The notes: generated by a model not told the origin, from the sequence alone. Counted from the stretch's first letter, positions 41,604 through 51,398 are shown. The stretch is DNA of 64,000 nt from Pseudomonas fulva 12-X (GCF_000213805.1 NC_015556.1:3859001-3923000), one strand, 5' to 3'. Numbers and translations are program-made.

Positions 41604-43504
41604 GGTTGCTTCACCTCTGCGTTGAGCGGCGCCGCGGCACCGGGCTTGGCGTATTCGGCCTTGAGCTGGCCGTTTTCGTCGAGCAGCCAGGCGTCCATCA
41701 CCTGCTTGACCACCGGCGCACCGACCCCGGAGCCAGACTCACCGTTCTCGACCATTACCGACACCACAATCTGCGGGTTGTCCGCCGGTGCGAAGCCGAC
41801 GAACAGGGCGTGGTCGCGGTGGCGCTCCTGCACCTTGCTGCGGTCGTACTTCTCGCCCTGCTTGATCGCCACCACCTGGGCGGTGCCACTCTTGCCGGCG
41901 ATGCGATAGGCGGCGGTATCACCGACCTTGCGCGCCGTGCCGCGGGCGCCGTGCATCACCGACTCCATGCCCTGGCGCGCGTAATCCCAGTACTTGGGAT
42001 CGCGCAGCACGATATCCGGCATCGGATTGGGGTCGTGGGGTGGGCTGCCATCGATGGTGCGGGCCAGGTGCGGGCGAATCCACTTGCCTTTGGTCGCGAT
42101 CAGCGCGGTAGCCTGAGCGAGCTGCAGCGGCGTGGCCTGCATGTAGCCCTGGCCGATACCGAGAATCAGCGTCTCACCGGGATACCAGCCCTGGCGATAA
42201 CGGGCGCGCTTCCAGTCCCGCGACGGCATCAGGCCAGCGGTTTCCTCGAACATGTCCAGCGACACGCGCTGGCCGATGCCGAAGCGGCTCAGGTAGTCAT
42301 GCAGGCGATCGATGCCCATCTTGTGGGCCAGATCGTAGAAGTAGGTATCGTTGGACCGCATGATCGCCGTGTTCATGTCCACCCAGCCGTCGCCGGTGCG
42401 GTTCCAGTTACGGTATTTGTGGCTGTTGTTGGGCAACTGATAGAAGCCGGGGTCGAATACCCGCGAGCTCGGCGTCACCACGCCTGCATCCAGCCCCGAT
42501 ACAGCGACCATCGGTTTGATGGTCGAGCCAGGCGGATACAGGCCGCGCAGCACGCGGTTGTAAAGCGGCCGGTCGATGGAGTCGCGCAGCTCGGCGTAGG
42601 CCTTGAAGCTTATACCGGTCACGAAGGGGTTGGGGTCGAAGCTCGGCTGGCTGACCATCGCCAGTACCTCACCGGTCTGCGGCTGGATCGCCACCACCGC
42701 GCCACGGCGCCCGCCCAGGGCCTTCTCGGCGACCTCCTGCAGATGCACGTCCAGCGTCAGCGTCACGTCCCGACCGGGCAATGGGTCGGTGCGGTTGAGC
42801 ACCCGCAACACGCGGCCGCGGGCGTTGGTTTCGACTTCTTCGTAGCCGACCTTGCCGTGCAGCTCGTCTTCGTAGAAGCGCTCGATGCCGGTCTTGCCGA
42901 TATGGTGGGTGCCGCTGTATTCGACCGGATCGAGCTCCTTGAGCTCTTTCTCGTTGATGCGCCCCACGTAGCCGACCGAGTGGGCGAAATGCTCGCGCTG
43001 CGGGTAGTGGCGCACCAGCTGGGCGACCACCTCGACGCCGGGCAGGCGGAACTGGTTCACCGCCAGGCGGGCGATCTGCTCTTCACTCAATTCGAACAGC
43101 ACCGGCACCGGCTCGAACGGCCGGCGCCCCTGTTTGACGCGACGCTCGAACAGCTCGCGGTCTTCGGGCGGCAGCTGCAGCACCTCGACGATCACGTCCA
43201 GCACCTTCTCCCAGTCGCCAGCACGCTCGCGGGTCAGGGTCAGGCTGAAGCTGGGCCGGTTGTCAGCGATGATCACCCCGTTGCGGTCGAAAATGAGCCC
43301 GCGGTTGGGCGGAATCGGCTGCACGTGGATGCGGTTGTTTTCCGCGAGGGTGGAGTGATAGTCGTACTGGATCACCTGCAGGTAATACATGCGAGCGATC
43401 AGCACCAAGGTCAGCACCAGGAATACGGAGCCGCCGACCAGCGCGCGCTTGCGAATCAGGCGCGCGTCCTTCTCGTGATCTTTTAGACGGATCGGCTGGG
43501 GCAT
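41600..43504 (-). CDS. mrdA: Penicillin-binding protein 2
   Basis: Class B transpeptidase for cell elongation, working with RodA. The 634-residue product has a cytoplasmic N terminus and one membrane helix (ALVGGSVFLVLTLVLIARMY). The pedestal domain begins at NRGLIFDRNG. Transpeptidase motifs are SxxK at Ser327 (PPGSTIKPM), SND at 384-386 and KSGTAQ at 538. It is 12 bp downstream of rlmH and overlaps rodA. Confidence 0.98.
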   Translation of the reverse strand: MPQPIRLKDHEKDARLIRKRALVGGSVFLVLTLVLIARMYYLQVIQYDYHSTLAENNRIHVQPIPPNRGLIFDRNGVIIADNRPSFSLTLTRERAGDWEKVLDVIVEVLQLPPEDRELFERRVKQGRRPFEPVPVLFELSEEQIARLAVNQFRLPGVEVVAQLVRHYPQREHFAHSVGYVGRINEKELKELDPVEYSGTHHIGKTGIERFYEDELHGKVGYEEVETNARGRVLRVLNRTDPLPGRDVTLTLDVHLQEVAEKALGGRRGAVVAIQPQTGEVLAMVSQPSFDPNPFVTGISFKAYAELRDSIDRPLYNRVLRGLYPPGSTIKPMVAVSGLDAGVVTPSSRVFDPGFYQLPNNSHKYRNWNRTGDGWVDMNTAIMRSNDTYFYDLAHKMGIDRLHDYLSRFGIGQRVSLDMFEETAGLMPSRDWKRARYRQGWYPGETLILGIGQGYMQATPLQLAQATALIATKGKWIRPHLARTIDGSPPHDPNPMPDIVLRDPKYWDYARQGMESVMHGARGTARKVGDTAAYRIAGKSGTAQVVAIKQGEKYDRSKVQERHRDHALFVGFAPADNPQIVVSVMVENGESGSGVGAPVVKQVMDAWLLDENGQLKAEYAKPGAAAPLNAEVKQP

Positions 43505-43516
43505 CGGGACCGCTGA

Positions 43517-43984
43517 CTACTTGTGATAAGGGTGACCGGACAACACCGTCCAGGCACGATAAATCTGTTCGCCGACCAGTATCCGTACCAGCGGGTGGGG
43601 CAAGGTCAGTGGCGACAGCGACCAGCGCTGTTCGCTACGCGCCATGACTTCCGGCGCTAGGCCTTCTGGGCCGCCGACCATCAGGTTGACCGTGCGCGAA
43701 TCGAGCCGCCACTTGTCCAGTTCGACCGCCAGCTGCTCGGTGCTCCAGGGTCGCCCTTCGACTTCCAGGGTGACGATGCGTTCCCCGGGCTGCACCTTGG
43801 CCAGCATGGCCTCGCCCTCCTGCCGGATCATCCGCGCCACGTCGGCGTTCTTGCCGCGCGTGGTCAGGGGAATTTCCACCAGCTCTAGGGACAGCTCGGA
43901 CGGCATGCGCTTGGCATATTCCTGCCAGCCGTCCTCGACCCAGCGCGGCATGCGCGAGCCGACCGCGATTAGTTTGATGCGCAC
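43517..43984 (-). CDS. rlmH: 23S rRNA (pseudouridine-1915-N3)-methyltransferase RlmH
   Basis: Methylates pseudouridine 1915 in helix 69 of 23S rRNA, on assembled 70S ribosomes. The 155-residue SPOUT protein begins [20 protein letters not shown] and has the knot motif [20 protein letters not shown]. The C terminus [20 protein letters not shown] is typical, ending in GHPYHK. It lies 9 bp after rsfS, the usual partner. Confidence 0.97.
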   Translation of the reverse strand: MRIKLIAVGSRMPRWVEDGWQEYAKRMPSELSLELVEIPLTTRGKNADVARMIRQEGEAMLAKVQPGERIVTLEVEGRPWSTEQLAVELDKWRLDSRTVNLMVGGPEGLAPEVMARSEQRWSLSPLTLPHPLVRILVGEQIYRAWTVLSGHPYHK

Positions 43985-43993
43985 GGGAGAGCC

Positions 43994-44368
43994 TTACTCG
44001 CGCTCGCCGCCCTGCTGGGCACGGCTCTGCTCGGCACCCTGCCACAGCCGCTCCAGATCGTAGAACTGGCGGGTGGTCGGCAGCATCACGTGGACGACGA
44101 TGTCGCCCAGGTCGAGCAGCGCCCATTCGCCGCTGTCCAGGCCTTCGCTGCCGATCGGGCGCACGCCCTGCTCCTTGGTCTTTTCCAGCACGTTGTCGAC
44201 CAGCGACTTGACGTGGCGGCTGGAGGTGCCGCTGGCGATCACCATGTAGTCGGTGATGCTGGTCTTCTCACGCACGTCGATGGTGGTGATGTCCTGGGCC
44301 TTGATCTCTTCCAGTGCTGCGATGGCCACTTTGACCAGGTCTTCACTGTGCATGGTTTTGTCCGTCAT
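43994..44368 (-). CDS. rsfS: Ribosomal silencing factor RsfS
   Basis: Binds L14 and blocks subunit joining in starved cells. The 124-residue product has the family motifs [20 protein letters not shown] and [40 protein letters not shown] and [20 protein letters not shown] are also conserved. It lies between nadD and rlmH, as in most gamma-proteobacteria. The C-terminal Gln/Glu-rich tail is short. Confidence 0.97.
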   Translation of the reverse strand: MTDKTMHSEDLVKVAIAALEEIKAQDITTIDVREKTSITDYMVIASGTSSRHVKSLVDNVLEKTKEQGVRPIGSEGLDSGEWALLDLGDIVVHVMLPTTRQFYDLERLWQGAEQSRAQQGGERE

Positions 44369-44395
44369 AACGTGCTCGTTTGCCTCGTGTTCGAT

Positions 44396-45040
44396 TCACC
44401 CACGGTACAGTCCATGGGTGTTGATGTAAGCCAGAACCGCATCGGGCACCAGAAAGCGCACCGAGCGGCCGCTCGCCAATAGCGAACGGATCTGGGTGGC
44501 AGACACCGCCAGAGGCGTCTGCCAGATGAAAGAAATCTGTCCTGCCGGGCCGTTAAGCGCCAACGGGTCTGCTACGTTGCGCGCGGCCATCAGGTCGCGC
44601 AGCGGCTCGCTCGCCTCACTGCCGGCGTCCGGACGCTGCAGCACCAGAATGTGGCAGTGCTGCAGCAACTCGTCCCAGCGGTGCCAGGCCGGCAAGCCGC
44701 AAAAGGCATCCCAGCCCAGAATCAGAAACAGCTGGTCGTCAGCGGCCAGCTCACCGCGCAACGACTCCAGGGTGTCGATGCTGTACGACGGCTTGTCGCG
44801 CTTGAGTTCGCGATCATCCACCTGCAGCGGCGAGAGCCCCACCACCGCCTGCTCGACCATCGCCAGACGATCCTGCGCCCCGACCTGCGGGGTTTCACGG
44901 TGCGGCGGGCGCGCGCTGGGGATCAGCCGCAACTCGTCCAGCGCCATGAACTCGGCCACTTCCAGCGCACCGCGCAAATGGCCAATATGCACCGGGTCGA
45001 ACGTACCGCCGAGCAGCCCGATGCGCCTGGGATTTGCCAT
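44396..45040 (-). CDS. nadD: Nicotinate-nucleotide adenylyltransferase
   Basis: Makes nicotinic acid adenine dinucleotide in NAD synthesis. The 214-residue product has the nucleotidyltransferase motif [15 protein letters not shown] and the C-terminal motif [20 protein letters not shown]. The middle contains the family motif [11 protein letters not shown]. The ATG shares one base with the proA stop. It is 27 bp upstream of rsfS in the same operon. Confidence 0.97.
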   Translation of the reverse strand: MANPRRIGLLGGTFDPVHIGHLRGALEVAEFMALDELRLIPSARPPHRETPQVGAQDRLAMVEQAVVGLSPLQVDDRELKRDKPSYSIDTLESLRGELAADDQLFLILGWDAFCGLPAWHRWDELLQHCHILVLQRPDAGSEASEPLRDLMAARNVADPLALNGPAGQISFIWQTPLAVSATQIRSLLASGRSVRFLVPDAVLAYINTHGLYRG

Positions 45041-46305
45041 CAGGTGCGCACGTGCCCGTCGCCGAATACTACGTACTTCTCGCTGGTCAGCCCCTCGAGA
45101 CCGACCGGGCCACGGGCGTGCAGTTTGTCGGTGGAAATGCCGATCTCCGCGCCCAGGCCGTACTCGAAACCATCGGCGAAACGCGTCGAGGCATTGACCA
45201 TCACCGAGCTGGAATCCACCTCGGTGAGGAAACGCCGAGCGTCGCTGAAGTTCTCGGTGATGATCGCGTCAGTGTGCTGCGAACCGTATTTGTTGATGTG
45301 CTCGATGGCTGCTTCCAGCGAGTCGACCAGGCGGATCGCCAGGATCGGCGCGTTGTACTCGGCGTACCAGTCGTCTTCGCTCGCTTCCAGCACGTCACTG
45401 CCGAGCAGTGCGCGGGTCTGCGCATCGCCGCGCAGCTCCACGCCCTTGTCGCGGTAGATGGCGGCCAGCGGCGGCAGCACGCGGGCGGCGATATCGGCAT
45501 GCACCAGCAGGGTTTCCATGGCGTTGCACGGCGAGTAGCGCTGGGTCTTGGCGTTGTCGCAAACGCGAATGGCCTTGTCGAGGTCGGCGGCGATGTCCAC
45601 ATAGACGTGGCACACGCCATCCAGATGCTTGATCACCGGCACCTTGGCGTCGCGGCTGATGCGCTCGATCAGGCCCTTGCCGCCGCGCGGCACGATGACG
45701 TCGACGAACTCCGGCATGGTGATCAGCGCGCCAACGGCGGCGCGGTCGGTGGTTTCCACCACCTGCACGGCGCTGGCGGGCAAGCCGGCCTCGGCCAGGC
45801 CGGTCTGGATGCAGCGGGCGATGGCCTGGTTGGAATGAATGGCTTCCGAGCCGCCGCGCAGTATGGTGGCGTTGCCGGACTTCAGGCACAGGCTGGCGGC
45901 GTCGATGGTCACGTTGGGCCGCGACTCGTAGATGATGCCGATCACGCCCAGCGGCACGCGCATCTTGCCCACCTGGATACCGGACGGCAGGTAGCGCATG
46001 CCCTGAATCTCGCCGATCGGGTCCGGCAAGGTCGCGACCTGACGCAGGCCTTCGATCATGCTATCGATGACCTTCGGCGTCAGCGCCAGGCGGTCGACCA
46101 TGGCCGGCTCCAAGCCACTGGCGCGGGCGGCGGCCAGGTCCTTTTCATTGGCGGCGGTCAGCTCGTCACGCGCCGCATCGAGGGCGGCGGCAGCGGCCTG
46201 CAGGGCCTGATTCTTCTGCGCAGTGCTGGCCCGCGCGAGCACGCGCGAAGCCTGGCGGGCGGCGCGGCCCAGGCGGGTCATGTAGTCAAGCACGGACTCG
46301 GTCAT
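45040..46305 (-). CDS. proA: Gamma-glutamyl phosphate reductase
   Basis: NADPH-dependent enzyme that converts gamma-glutamyl phosphate to glutamate semialdehyde in proline synthesis. The 421-residue product belongs to the aldehyde dehydrogenase superfamily. The catalytic cysteine is in [15 protein letters not shown]. Other motifs are [20 protein letters not shown] and [20 protein letters not shown]. It is the first gene of the leftward operon that runs through nadD to the cell-wall genes. Confidence 0.98.
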   Translation of the reverse strand: MTESVLDYMTRLGRAARQASRVLARASTAQKNQALQAAAAALDAARDELTAANEKDLAAARASGLEPAMVDRLALTPKVIDSMIEGLRQVATLPDPIGEIQGMRYLPSGIQVGKMRVPLGVIGIIYESRPNVTIDAASLCLKSGNATILRGGSEAIHSNQAIARCIQTGLAEAGLPASAVQVVETTDRAAVGALITMPEFVDVIVPRGGKGLIERISRDAKVPVIKHLDGVCHVYVDIAADLDKAIRVCDNAKTQRYSPCNAMETLLVHADIAARVLPPLAAIYRDKGVELRGDAQTRALLGSDVLEASEDDWYAEYNAPILAIRLVDSLEAAIEHINKYGSQHTDAIITENFSDARRFLTEVDSSSVMVNASTRFADGFEYGLGAEIGISTDKLHARGPVGLEGLTSEKYVVFGDGHVRT

Positions 46306-46548
46306 GGCAACTCAGGTCGGCAGTTGGAAAAAGTTGCTGATTATAGCGGTCATGCCGCCCCGCGCACAGCGGCGCCGGGCAGATGGTCATCAAAGGCTTG
46401 TAACGGGGCGTATGGCGGCGACGCAAACGCCGGATGCATTGCTATGATCGCCCGCGACAGGCGCCCGACAACGGCTTGCAAGCAAAGGAACCGCTTTTCA
46501 GGTCGGCAGGTCGAAGGCTCGATTTCGTCTCTATTAAGGTGTCCATCC

Positions 46549-47865
46549 ATGGGCCAATGGCTCGATAGTCTGACTACCTGGCTGGCGGCCAACCCGCAGT
46601 GGCTGGGCCTGGCGATTTTCGTGATCGCCTGCATCGAGTGCCTGGCCATCGCCGGCATCATCGTTCCCGGCACCGTGCTGCTGTTCGCCGTCGGCGTGAT
46701 GGCCGGCAACGGCGCCCTGAGTCTGTGGGAAACCCTGCTGCTGGCCTACCTGGGCGGCCTGCTGGGCGATGCCATCTCCTACGCCCTGGGGCGCTACTTC
46801 CACCAGGACATCCGCCGCTTGCCGGGCTTGCGCAGCCATCCGCAGTGGCTGAGCGGTGCGGAGACCTATTTCGAACGCTATGGCGTCGCCAGCCTGCTGC
46901 TGGGTCGTTACATCGGCCCGCTGCGCCCGATGCTGCCGATGGTCGCCGGCATGCTGAGCATGCCACTCGGCCGCTTCATCGCCGTCAGCATGCTGGCCGC
47001 CGCTGGCTGGTCGGTCGCCTACCTGATGCCGGGCTGGGCCGCCGGCGCCGCCCTGCGCCTGCCGCTGCCCGATGGCTTCTGGCCACAAGCGGCGGTGGTG
47101 GCCGGCGGCCTGGCGCTTTTGCTGGTGCTGACCATCCAGAGCAGCCTGCGCGAACAGCGTCAGGCCAGCCTGATCGCCGCCGGGCTGGGCAGCGTCCTGC
47201 TAATCGCCCTGTTCATCGGCTGGCCGCACCTTATCGCCCTGGACCAGGGCCTGATGAAGCTGATTCAGGAAGAACGCAATCCACGCTTCGATCACATCGC
47301 CGTGCTGATCACCCACTTCGGCGATTTCGGCGTGCAGTTCGCCGTCGCTGCACTGCTGTGCATTCTGTTGCTGCTCAATCGCCAATGGCAGGCGCTGTTG
47401 TTCGCCGGCGGCGCCATGCTCAGCACGGCGCTGGGCAATCGCCTGTTCAAGGGCTTGTTCGAGCGGGCGCGGCCGGATGTGCTGCTCGAGCCGCTGCATA
47501 CCTACAGTTTTCCCAGTGGGCACAGCTCGGCGGCCTTCGCGTTCTTCCTGAGCGTCGCCATTCTGGCCGGCCGCGGCCAGCCGGCGCGCCTGCGCCTGAC
47601 CTGGATTCTACTGGCCTGCCTGCCGGCGCTGTTCATCGCCCTGTCGCGCGTCTACCTGGGCGTGCACTGGCCGAGCGACATCATCGCCGGCGCCCTGCTG
47701 GCCAGCAGCCTGTGTGCACTGAGTCTGGCGCTGATGCAGCGCTACGCCTCGCTGCCACCACTGCCGGCACGGGCGTGGTGGATGATCGTACCGGCCTGCG
47801 CGCTGCTGCTCACTAGCATGGCGCTGATGCGCATGTCCGAAGGGGTGGAGATTTACCGCTACTAA
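46549..47865 (+). CDS. DedA-family / PAP2 phosphatase fusion membrane protein
   Basis: A 438-residue polytopic membrane protein with two fused units. Residues about 1-200 form a DedA/SNARE-associated domain (IVPGTVLLFAVGVMAGNG, LGDAISYALGRYFHQD, RYIGPLRPMLPMVAGM), a family linked to undecaprenyl-phosphate and phospholipid flipping. Residues about 235-420 form a PAP2 acid phosphatase domain with the motifs KGLFERARPD, SFPSGHSSAAFAFF and SRVYLGVHWPSDIIAG. It is divergent from proA. The likely substrate is a lipid phosphate or diphosphate, but this is not shown. Confidence 0.92.
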   Translation: MGQWLDSLTTWLAANPQWLGLAIFVIACIECLAIAGIIVPGTVLLFAVGVMAGNGALSLWETLLLAYLGGLLGDAISYALGRYFHQDIRRLPGLRSHPQWLSGAETYFERYGVASLLLGRYIGPLRPMLPMVAGMLSMPLGRFIAVSMLAAAGWSVAYLMPGWAAGAALRLPLPDGFWPQAAVVAGGLALLLVLTIQSSLREQRQASLIAAGLGSVLLIALFIGWPHLIALDQGLMKLIQEERNPRFDHIAVLITHFGDFGVQFAVAALLCILLLLNRQWQALLFAGGAMLSTALGNRLFKGLFERARPDVLLEPLHTYSFPSGHSSAAFAFFLSVAILAGRGQPARLRLTWILLACLPALFIALSRVYLGVHWPSDIIAGALLASSLCALSLALMQRYASLPPLPARAWWMIVPACALLLTSMALMRMSEGVEIYRY

Positions 47866-47866
47866 C

Positions 47867-48457
47867 CTAGGCGGCGCCGTCGCCCTGCAGCTCCTCGACC
47901 CAGGCCTGTAGCATCTCCAGCCGCACGCTGGCGTCGGGCTCGGCCAGCAGGGCGACCTTCTGCTCGGCGCCGAACGGCAACAGATAGCCAAGCTTGTCGG
48001 CCAGCTCGGCCTGACTGCCAGCGTCTGCGCCCATGTCCAGGCTGGCGACCATCGGGTGCTCGGCCAGGGCGGCGAGCAGCGCCAGCAGATCCTCATGCTC
48101 CTCCCCCAGCGCCGCGCCAGGCTGCTCGTCGAGCCACTCCACCTGAGCGACGGTCAGCTTGTCCGGCAGCACCTGCGCCTGCTTGACGCGGAAGCGCCGC
48201 CCGCCCTCTACGCGAATGCCCAGCAGGCCATTGGGACGCTGCTGGAAATCGGTGATCCGCGCTTCGCAGCCGATCTGCGCGACGCGCTCGGCGGCCTCGC
48301 CGACCTCGGCGCCTTCGACGATGCACACCACGCCAAAACCTTCGCCCTGCTTCATGCAGCGGCTGATCATGTCCAGGTAGCGCGCCTCGAAAATCTGCAG
48401 ATCCAGCGTGCAGCCGGGAAACAGAACGGTGTGCAGCGGGAATAGAGGTAGGGTCAT
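47867..48457 (-). CDS. LON peptidase substrate-binding domain protein
   Basis: A 196-residue protein with a Lon N-terminal (PUA-like) domain and no ATPase or protease domain. It begins MTLPLFPLHTVLFPGCTLDL and has QIFEARYLDMISRCMKQGEG and LLGIRVEGGRRFRVKQAQVL. Its function in bacteria is not known; a role in substrate recognition or regulation is a guess. It is 7 bp downstream of lrgB, so it may belong to the lrgAB transcription unit, and it ends one base from the DedA-PAP2 stop. Confidence 0.88.
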   Translation of the reverse strand: MTLPLFPLHTVLFPGCTLDLQIFEARYLDMISRCMKQGEGFGVVCIVEGAEVGEAAERVAQIGCEARITDFQQRPNGLLGIRVEGGRRFRVKQAQVLPDKLTVAQVEWLDEQPGAALGEEHEDLLALLAALAEHPMVASLDMGADAGSQAELADKLGYLLPFGAEQKVALLAEPDASVRLEMLQAWVEELQGDGAA

Positions 48458-48464
48458 AAGGCTC

Positions 48465-49181
48465 TCAACTCAGCAAGACGATGGCGAGCGGCAGCAGGAT
48501 CGCCGTGAACACGCCCATCAGGCTCATGGCCAGGGCCGCGAAGGCGCCGCACTCCTCGCTCTCCTGCATGGCGCGGGAGGTGCCGACCGCGTGTGCGGTC
48601 ATGCCCAGCGCCATGCCCATGGCTGCATGATTGCGCACCCCGCACAGGCGCAGCAACGACGGCCCGATGATCGCACCGAGCACCCCGGTGATCATCACGA
48701 ACACTGCCGCCAGCGCCGCCAGGCCGCCGATCTGATGGGCCACCAGCATGGCGATCGGCGAAGTGACGGACTTGGGCGCCATGCTCATCAGCATGTTGTG
48801 CTCGGCGCCCAGCAGCCAGGCCAGAGCGATGCCAAGCACGGTGGCGACCACGCCGGCGACCAGCAGGGTAAGCACCGTGGGCCAGAACAGCTGGCGGATG
48901 CGCCGTAGATTCAGGTACAGCGGCACGGCCAGGGCAACGGTGGCCGGGCCGAGAAAAATGGTCAGCGCGTCGGCGCTGGTCTTGTACTCGGCGAAGCTCA
49001 GGCCACAGAGCAGCAGGATGGCGATCACCAGACTGGTCGACACCAGTACCGGCTGCAGGAACACCAGGCGAGTCTTCTCATAAGCGGCAATCGCCAGTTG
49101 ATAGGCGCCCAGAGTCACGCCCGCGCCGAACAGCGGATGATGAGTGACGGCCATCCAGGCGCCGTGCCAGTCGAGCATCAT
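48465..49181 (-). CDS. lrgB: LrgB/CidB family membrane protein
   Basis: A 238-residue membrane protein of the LrgB family with about seven helices. It begins MMLDWHGAWMAVTHHPLFGA. The family motifs are FLGPATVALAVPLYLNLRRI, MAPKSVTSPIAMLVAHQIGG and AHAVGTSRAMQESEECGAFA. LrgB works with LrgA in murein hydrolase control and, in some bacteria, glycolate/pyruvate export. It overlaps lrgA by four bases. Two adjacent ATG codons are possible starts. Confidence 0.93.
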   Translation of the reverse strand: MMLDWHGAWMAVTHHPLFGAGVTLGAYQLAIAAYEKTRLVFLQPVLVSTSLVIAILLLCGLSFAEYKTSADALTIFLGPATVALAVPLYLNLRRIRQLFWPTVLTLLVAGVVATVLGIALAWLLGAEHNMLMSMAPKSVTSPIAMLVAHQIGGLAALAAVFVMITGVLGAIIGPSLLRLCGVRNHAAMGMALGMTAHAVGTSRAMQESEECGAFAALAMSLMGVFTAILLPLAIVLLS

Positions 49182-49540
49182 GGCTGCTCCCGGCGGCGCG
49201 CCTGGCGCTCGATCAACTTCTGCATCATCCAGCCGGCGAACACCAGGGACAGGATCAGCGACAACACCAGCGCGCCGATCACCGCCCAGAAGTCGGCAGC
49301 AATGGCCTCGGCATAGGCCATCACGCCCACTGCCGGCGGCACCAGCAGCAGCGGCAGGTATTTGAGCAGGCCGCTGGCCGCCTGCTGGATCGGTTCGTCG
49401 ACCTGGCCGCGGCAGAGCAGAAACCCCACCAGCAGCAGCATGCCGAGAATCGGTCCCGGCAGCATCGGCAGCAACAGCACATTGAGCGCCGTGCCGAGCA
49501 GTTGGCACAGCACCAGCCAGAACAGGCCACGAAGCAGCAT
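49178..49540 (-). CDS. lrgA: LrgA/CidA family holin-like protein
   Basis: A 120-residue holin-like membrane protein with four helices. It begins MLLRGLFWLVLCQLLGTALN and has the motif LPMLPGPILGMLLLVGFLLC, then LLKYLPLLLVPPAVGVMAYA. The C terminus is basic (KLIERQARRREQP). The ATG at 49540 fits the family. It is head to head with the MORN/C13 lipoprotein gene, 178 bp apart. The lrgA/cidA distinction cannot be made from sequence alone. Confidence 0.92.
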   Translation of the reverse strand: MLLRGLFWLVLCQLLGTALNVLLLPMLPGPILGMLLLVGFLLCRGQVDEPIQQAASGLLKYLPLLLVPPAVGVMAYAEAIAADFWAVIGALVLSLILSLVFAGWMMQKLIERQARRREQP

Positions 49541-49718
49541 GATTGTCCCCCGCAAACTCGACGGGCACACCCGCCAACAAGGCGGCCATTATAGGCCGCG
49601 AATGCAGACCGCTTAACAGAGTCAGATCCCGCTCCGGCAACCTGATCAGCCCGGCAGCGCGCCGCCAGGCGGTTTGCGGCATACTGCCGAAACCGCTTAT
49701 CTGACACGGACGTACCGC

Positions 49719-51398
49719 ATGCTTCGCCTCGCGCCTTTGGCCCTCACCCTTGCCCTCACGGCCTGCGGCCCGAGCACCCAGCTGCTGCCACCTGACGCCA
49801 TCCTGCCCGACGGCTCGCGCTACCACGGCGAGGTGGTCGACGGCCTGCTCCAGGGCGAAGGCCGCCTGGACTATCCCGACGGTAGCCGCTATGTCGGCCA
49901 CTTCGTCGACGGCCAGCGCCAAGGTGTGGGCGAATGGCAAGGCGCCAATGGCGAGCACTACGTCGGTGAGTTCGCTGCCGGCCGTTACGACGGCCAAGGC
50001 ACGCTGAAGAAGGCCGATGGCAGCCATTACAGCGGGGGCTTGCGCCAGGGCCAGTTCGAGGGTGAAGGGGTGCTGGAAGAAGCCGGGCAAACCTATCGCG
50101 GGCAGTTTCGTGCAGGCCGCTTTCACGGCTTCGGCATTCTCGAGCAGGCCGATGGCAGCCGCTTCCAGGGTCTGTTCGTCAAAGGTCTGCCGGACGGCCA
50201 GGGCATGCGCGAAGACGAAGAGGGCAACCAGCTTTCCGGGCACTTCGCAGGCGGCCAACTCAAGGGCGCCGGCAGCTACCGCGGCAGCGAAGGCGACAGC
50301 TACGACGGCGAGTTCAAGGACAACCTGTTCCATGGCAAGGGCCGCTACCAGAGCGCAGCCGGCGATGCATGGAGTGGCACCTTCGCCGAGGGCGCACTCA
50401 ACGGCAAGGGCGAATACCGCGGCAGTGATGGCAGCCGCTATACCGGGCAATTCCGCGACTGGCGCTACCAGGGTGAAGGCCACCTGCAACAGCCAGACGG
50501 CAGCCGTTATGACGGCCAGTTCGCCAATGGCCAGTTCAACGGCGTGGGCACCCTTCTCAATGCAGATGGCAGCAAGCAGCAAGGCACCTGGCGTCGCGGC
50601 ATTCGCGTGCGTGATGAAAACGGCCAGGCGCTGCCTGATCCACTGGAAATCGGCCTGCTGAAACAGGGCGAGCTGCTCGACCAGGCCATCGCCGCCCTGC
50701 CCACCACCACGCCGCGCCGCGAGCTCTATGCGCTGACCCTGGCTGGCGACGGCAAGCAGAGCGTGTTCCTGCGTGAAGCCGACTACGTGGCCGACTTGCT
50801 TAGCAAACGTTTTGCCGCATACGGCCGCATCACCCTGGCCAACCACCGCGATCATCTGGCCGACCGCCCCGTAGCGACCCATGAGAACCTGCGCCGCGCG
50901 GTGCAGGCCATTGCCGAACGCAGCGGCCCGGAAGACCTGGTGTTCATCTACCTGACCAGCCACGGCTCGCGCACTCACGAGCTGAACCTGGACCAGCCGC
51001 GCCTGCAACTCGCCGATCTGCCCGCCAGTGACCTGGCCGACCTGCTCAAGCCGTTGGCCGACCGCGACAAGGTGGTGGTGATTTCCGCCTGCTACTCCGG
51101 CGGTTTCATCCCGGCCCTGAAAGATGACAAGACTCTGGTAATGACCGCCGCCCGCGCCGACCGGGTGTCCTTCGGTTGCTCCGAGGAGGCCGACTTCACC
51201 TACTTCGGCCGCGCCCTATTCGCCGAAGCGCTGCAGCAGACCGATGACCTGCAAAAGGCGTTCGAGCTGGCCCGCCAGGCGGTGGCCGAGCGTGAGCAGG
51301 CCGACGGCTTCGAGCCCTCCAAGCCGCAGATCTGGGCGCCTGCCGCCGTGCTCGATCACTGGAATGCCCTGCGCCAGGCACACAGCGAAGCGCCTTGA
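49719..51398 (+). CDS. Lipoprotein with MORN repeats and a C13 (legumain-like) peptidase domain
   Basis: A 559-residue predicted lipoprotein. The signal peptide ends at a lipobox with Cys16 (LTACG). Residues about 31-282 are 11 tandem MORN repeats of mostly 23 residues (pattern DGSRYxGxFxxGxxxGxG), with a partial twelfth. After a linker, residues about 330-545 form a caspase-clan (CD) C13 peptidase domain. The predicted His is near 415 in FIYLTSHGSRTHEL, and the Cys near 458 in VVISACYSGGFIP. MORN repeats elsewhere bind membranes or proteins. The substrate is unknown. It is divergent from lrgA-lrgB. Confidence 0.9.
   Translation: MLRLAPLALTLALTACGPSTQLLPPDAILPDGSRYHGEVVDGLLQGEGRLDYPDGSRYVGHFVDGQRQGVGEWQGANGEHYVGEFAAGRYDGQGTLKKADGSHYSGGLRQGQFEGEGVLEEAGQTYRGQFRAGRFHGFGILEQADGSRFQGLFVKGLPDGQGMREDEEGNQLSGHFAGGQLKGAGSYRGSEGDSYDGEFKDNLFHGKGRYQSAAGDAWSGTFAEGALNGKGEYRGSDGSRYTGQFRDWRYQGEGHLQQPDGSRYDGQFANGQFNGVGTLLNADGSKQQGTWRRGIRVRDENGQALPDPLEIGLLKQGELLDQAIAALPTTTPRRELYALTLAGDGKQSVFLREADYVADLLSKRFAAYGRITLANHRDHLADRPVATHENLRRAVQAIAERSGPEDLVFIYLTSHGSRTHELNLDQPRLQLADLPASDLADLLKPLADRDKVVVISACYSGGFIPALKDDKTLVMTAARADRVSFGCSEEADFTYFGRALFAEALQQTDDLQKAFELARQAVAEREQADGFEPSKPQIWAPAAVLDHWNALRQAHSEAP

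Noticed and set aside
45034..46548. Long in-frame upstream extension of the DedA-PAP2 frame
   Set aside because: About 505 codons of the extension are antisense to proA. The true start is the ATG at 46549, which has a ribosome site and the family's N terminus.
49182..51008. Minus-strand extension of lrgB across the MORN/C13 gene
   Set aside because: It is the antisense of the MORN repeats and its regular composition reflects those repeats. LrgB starts at 49181.
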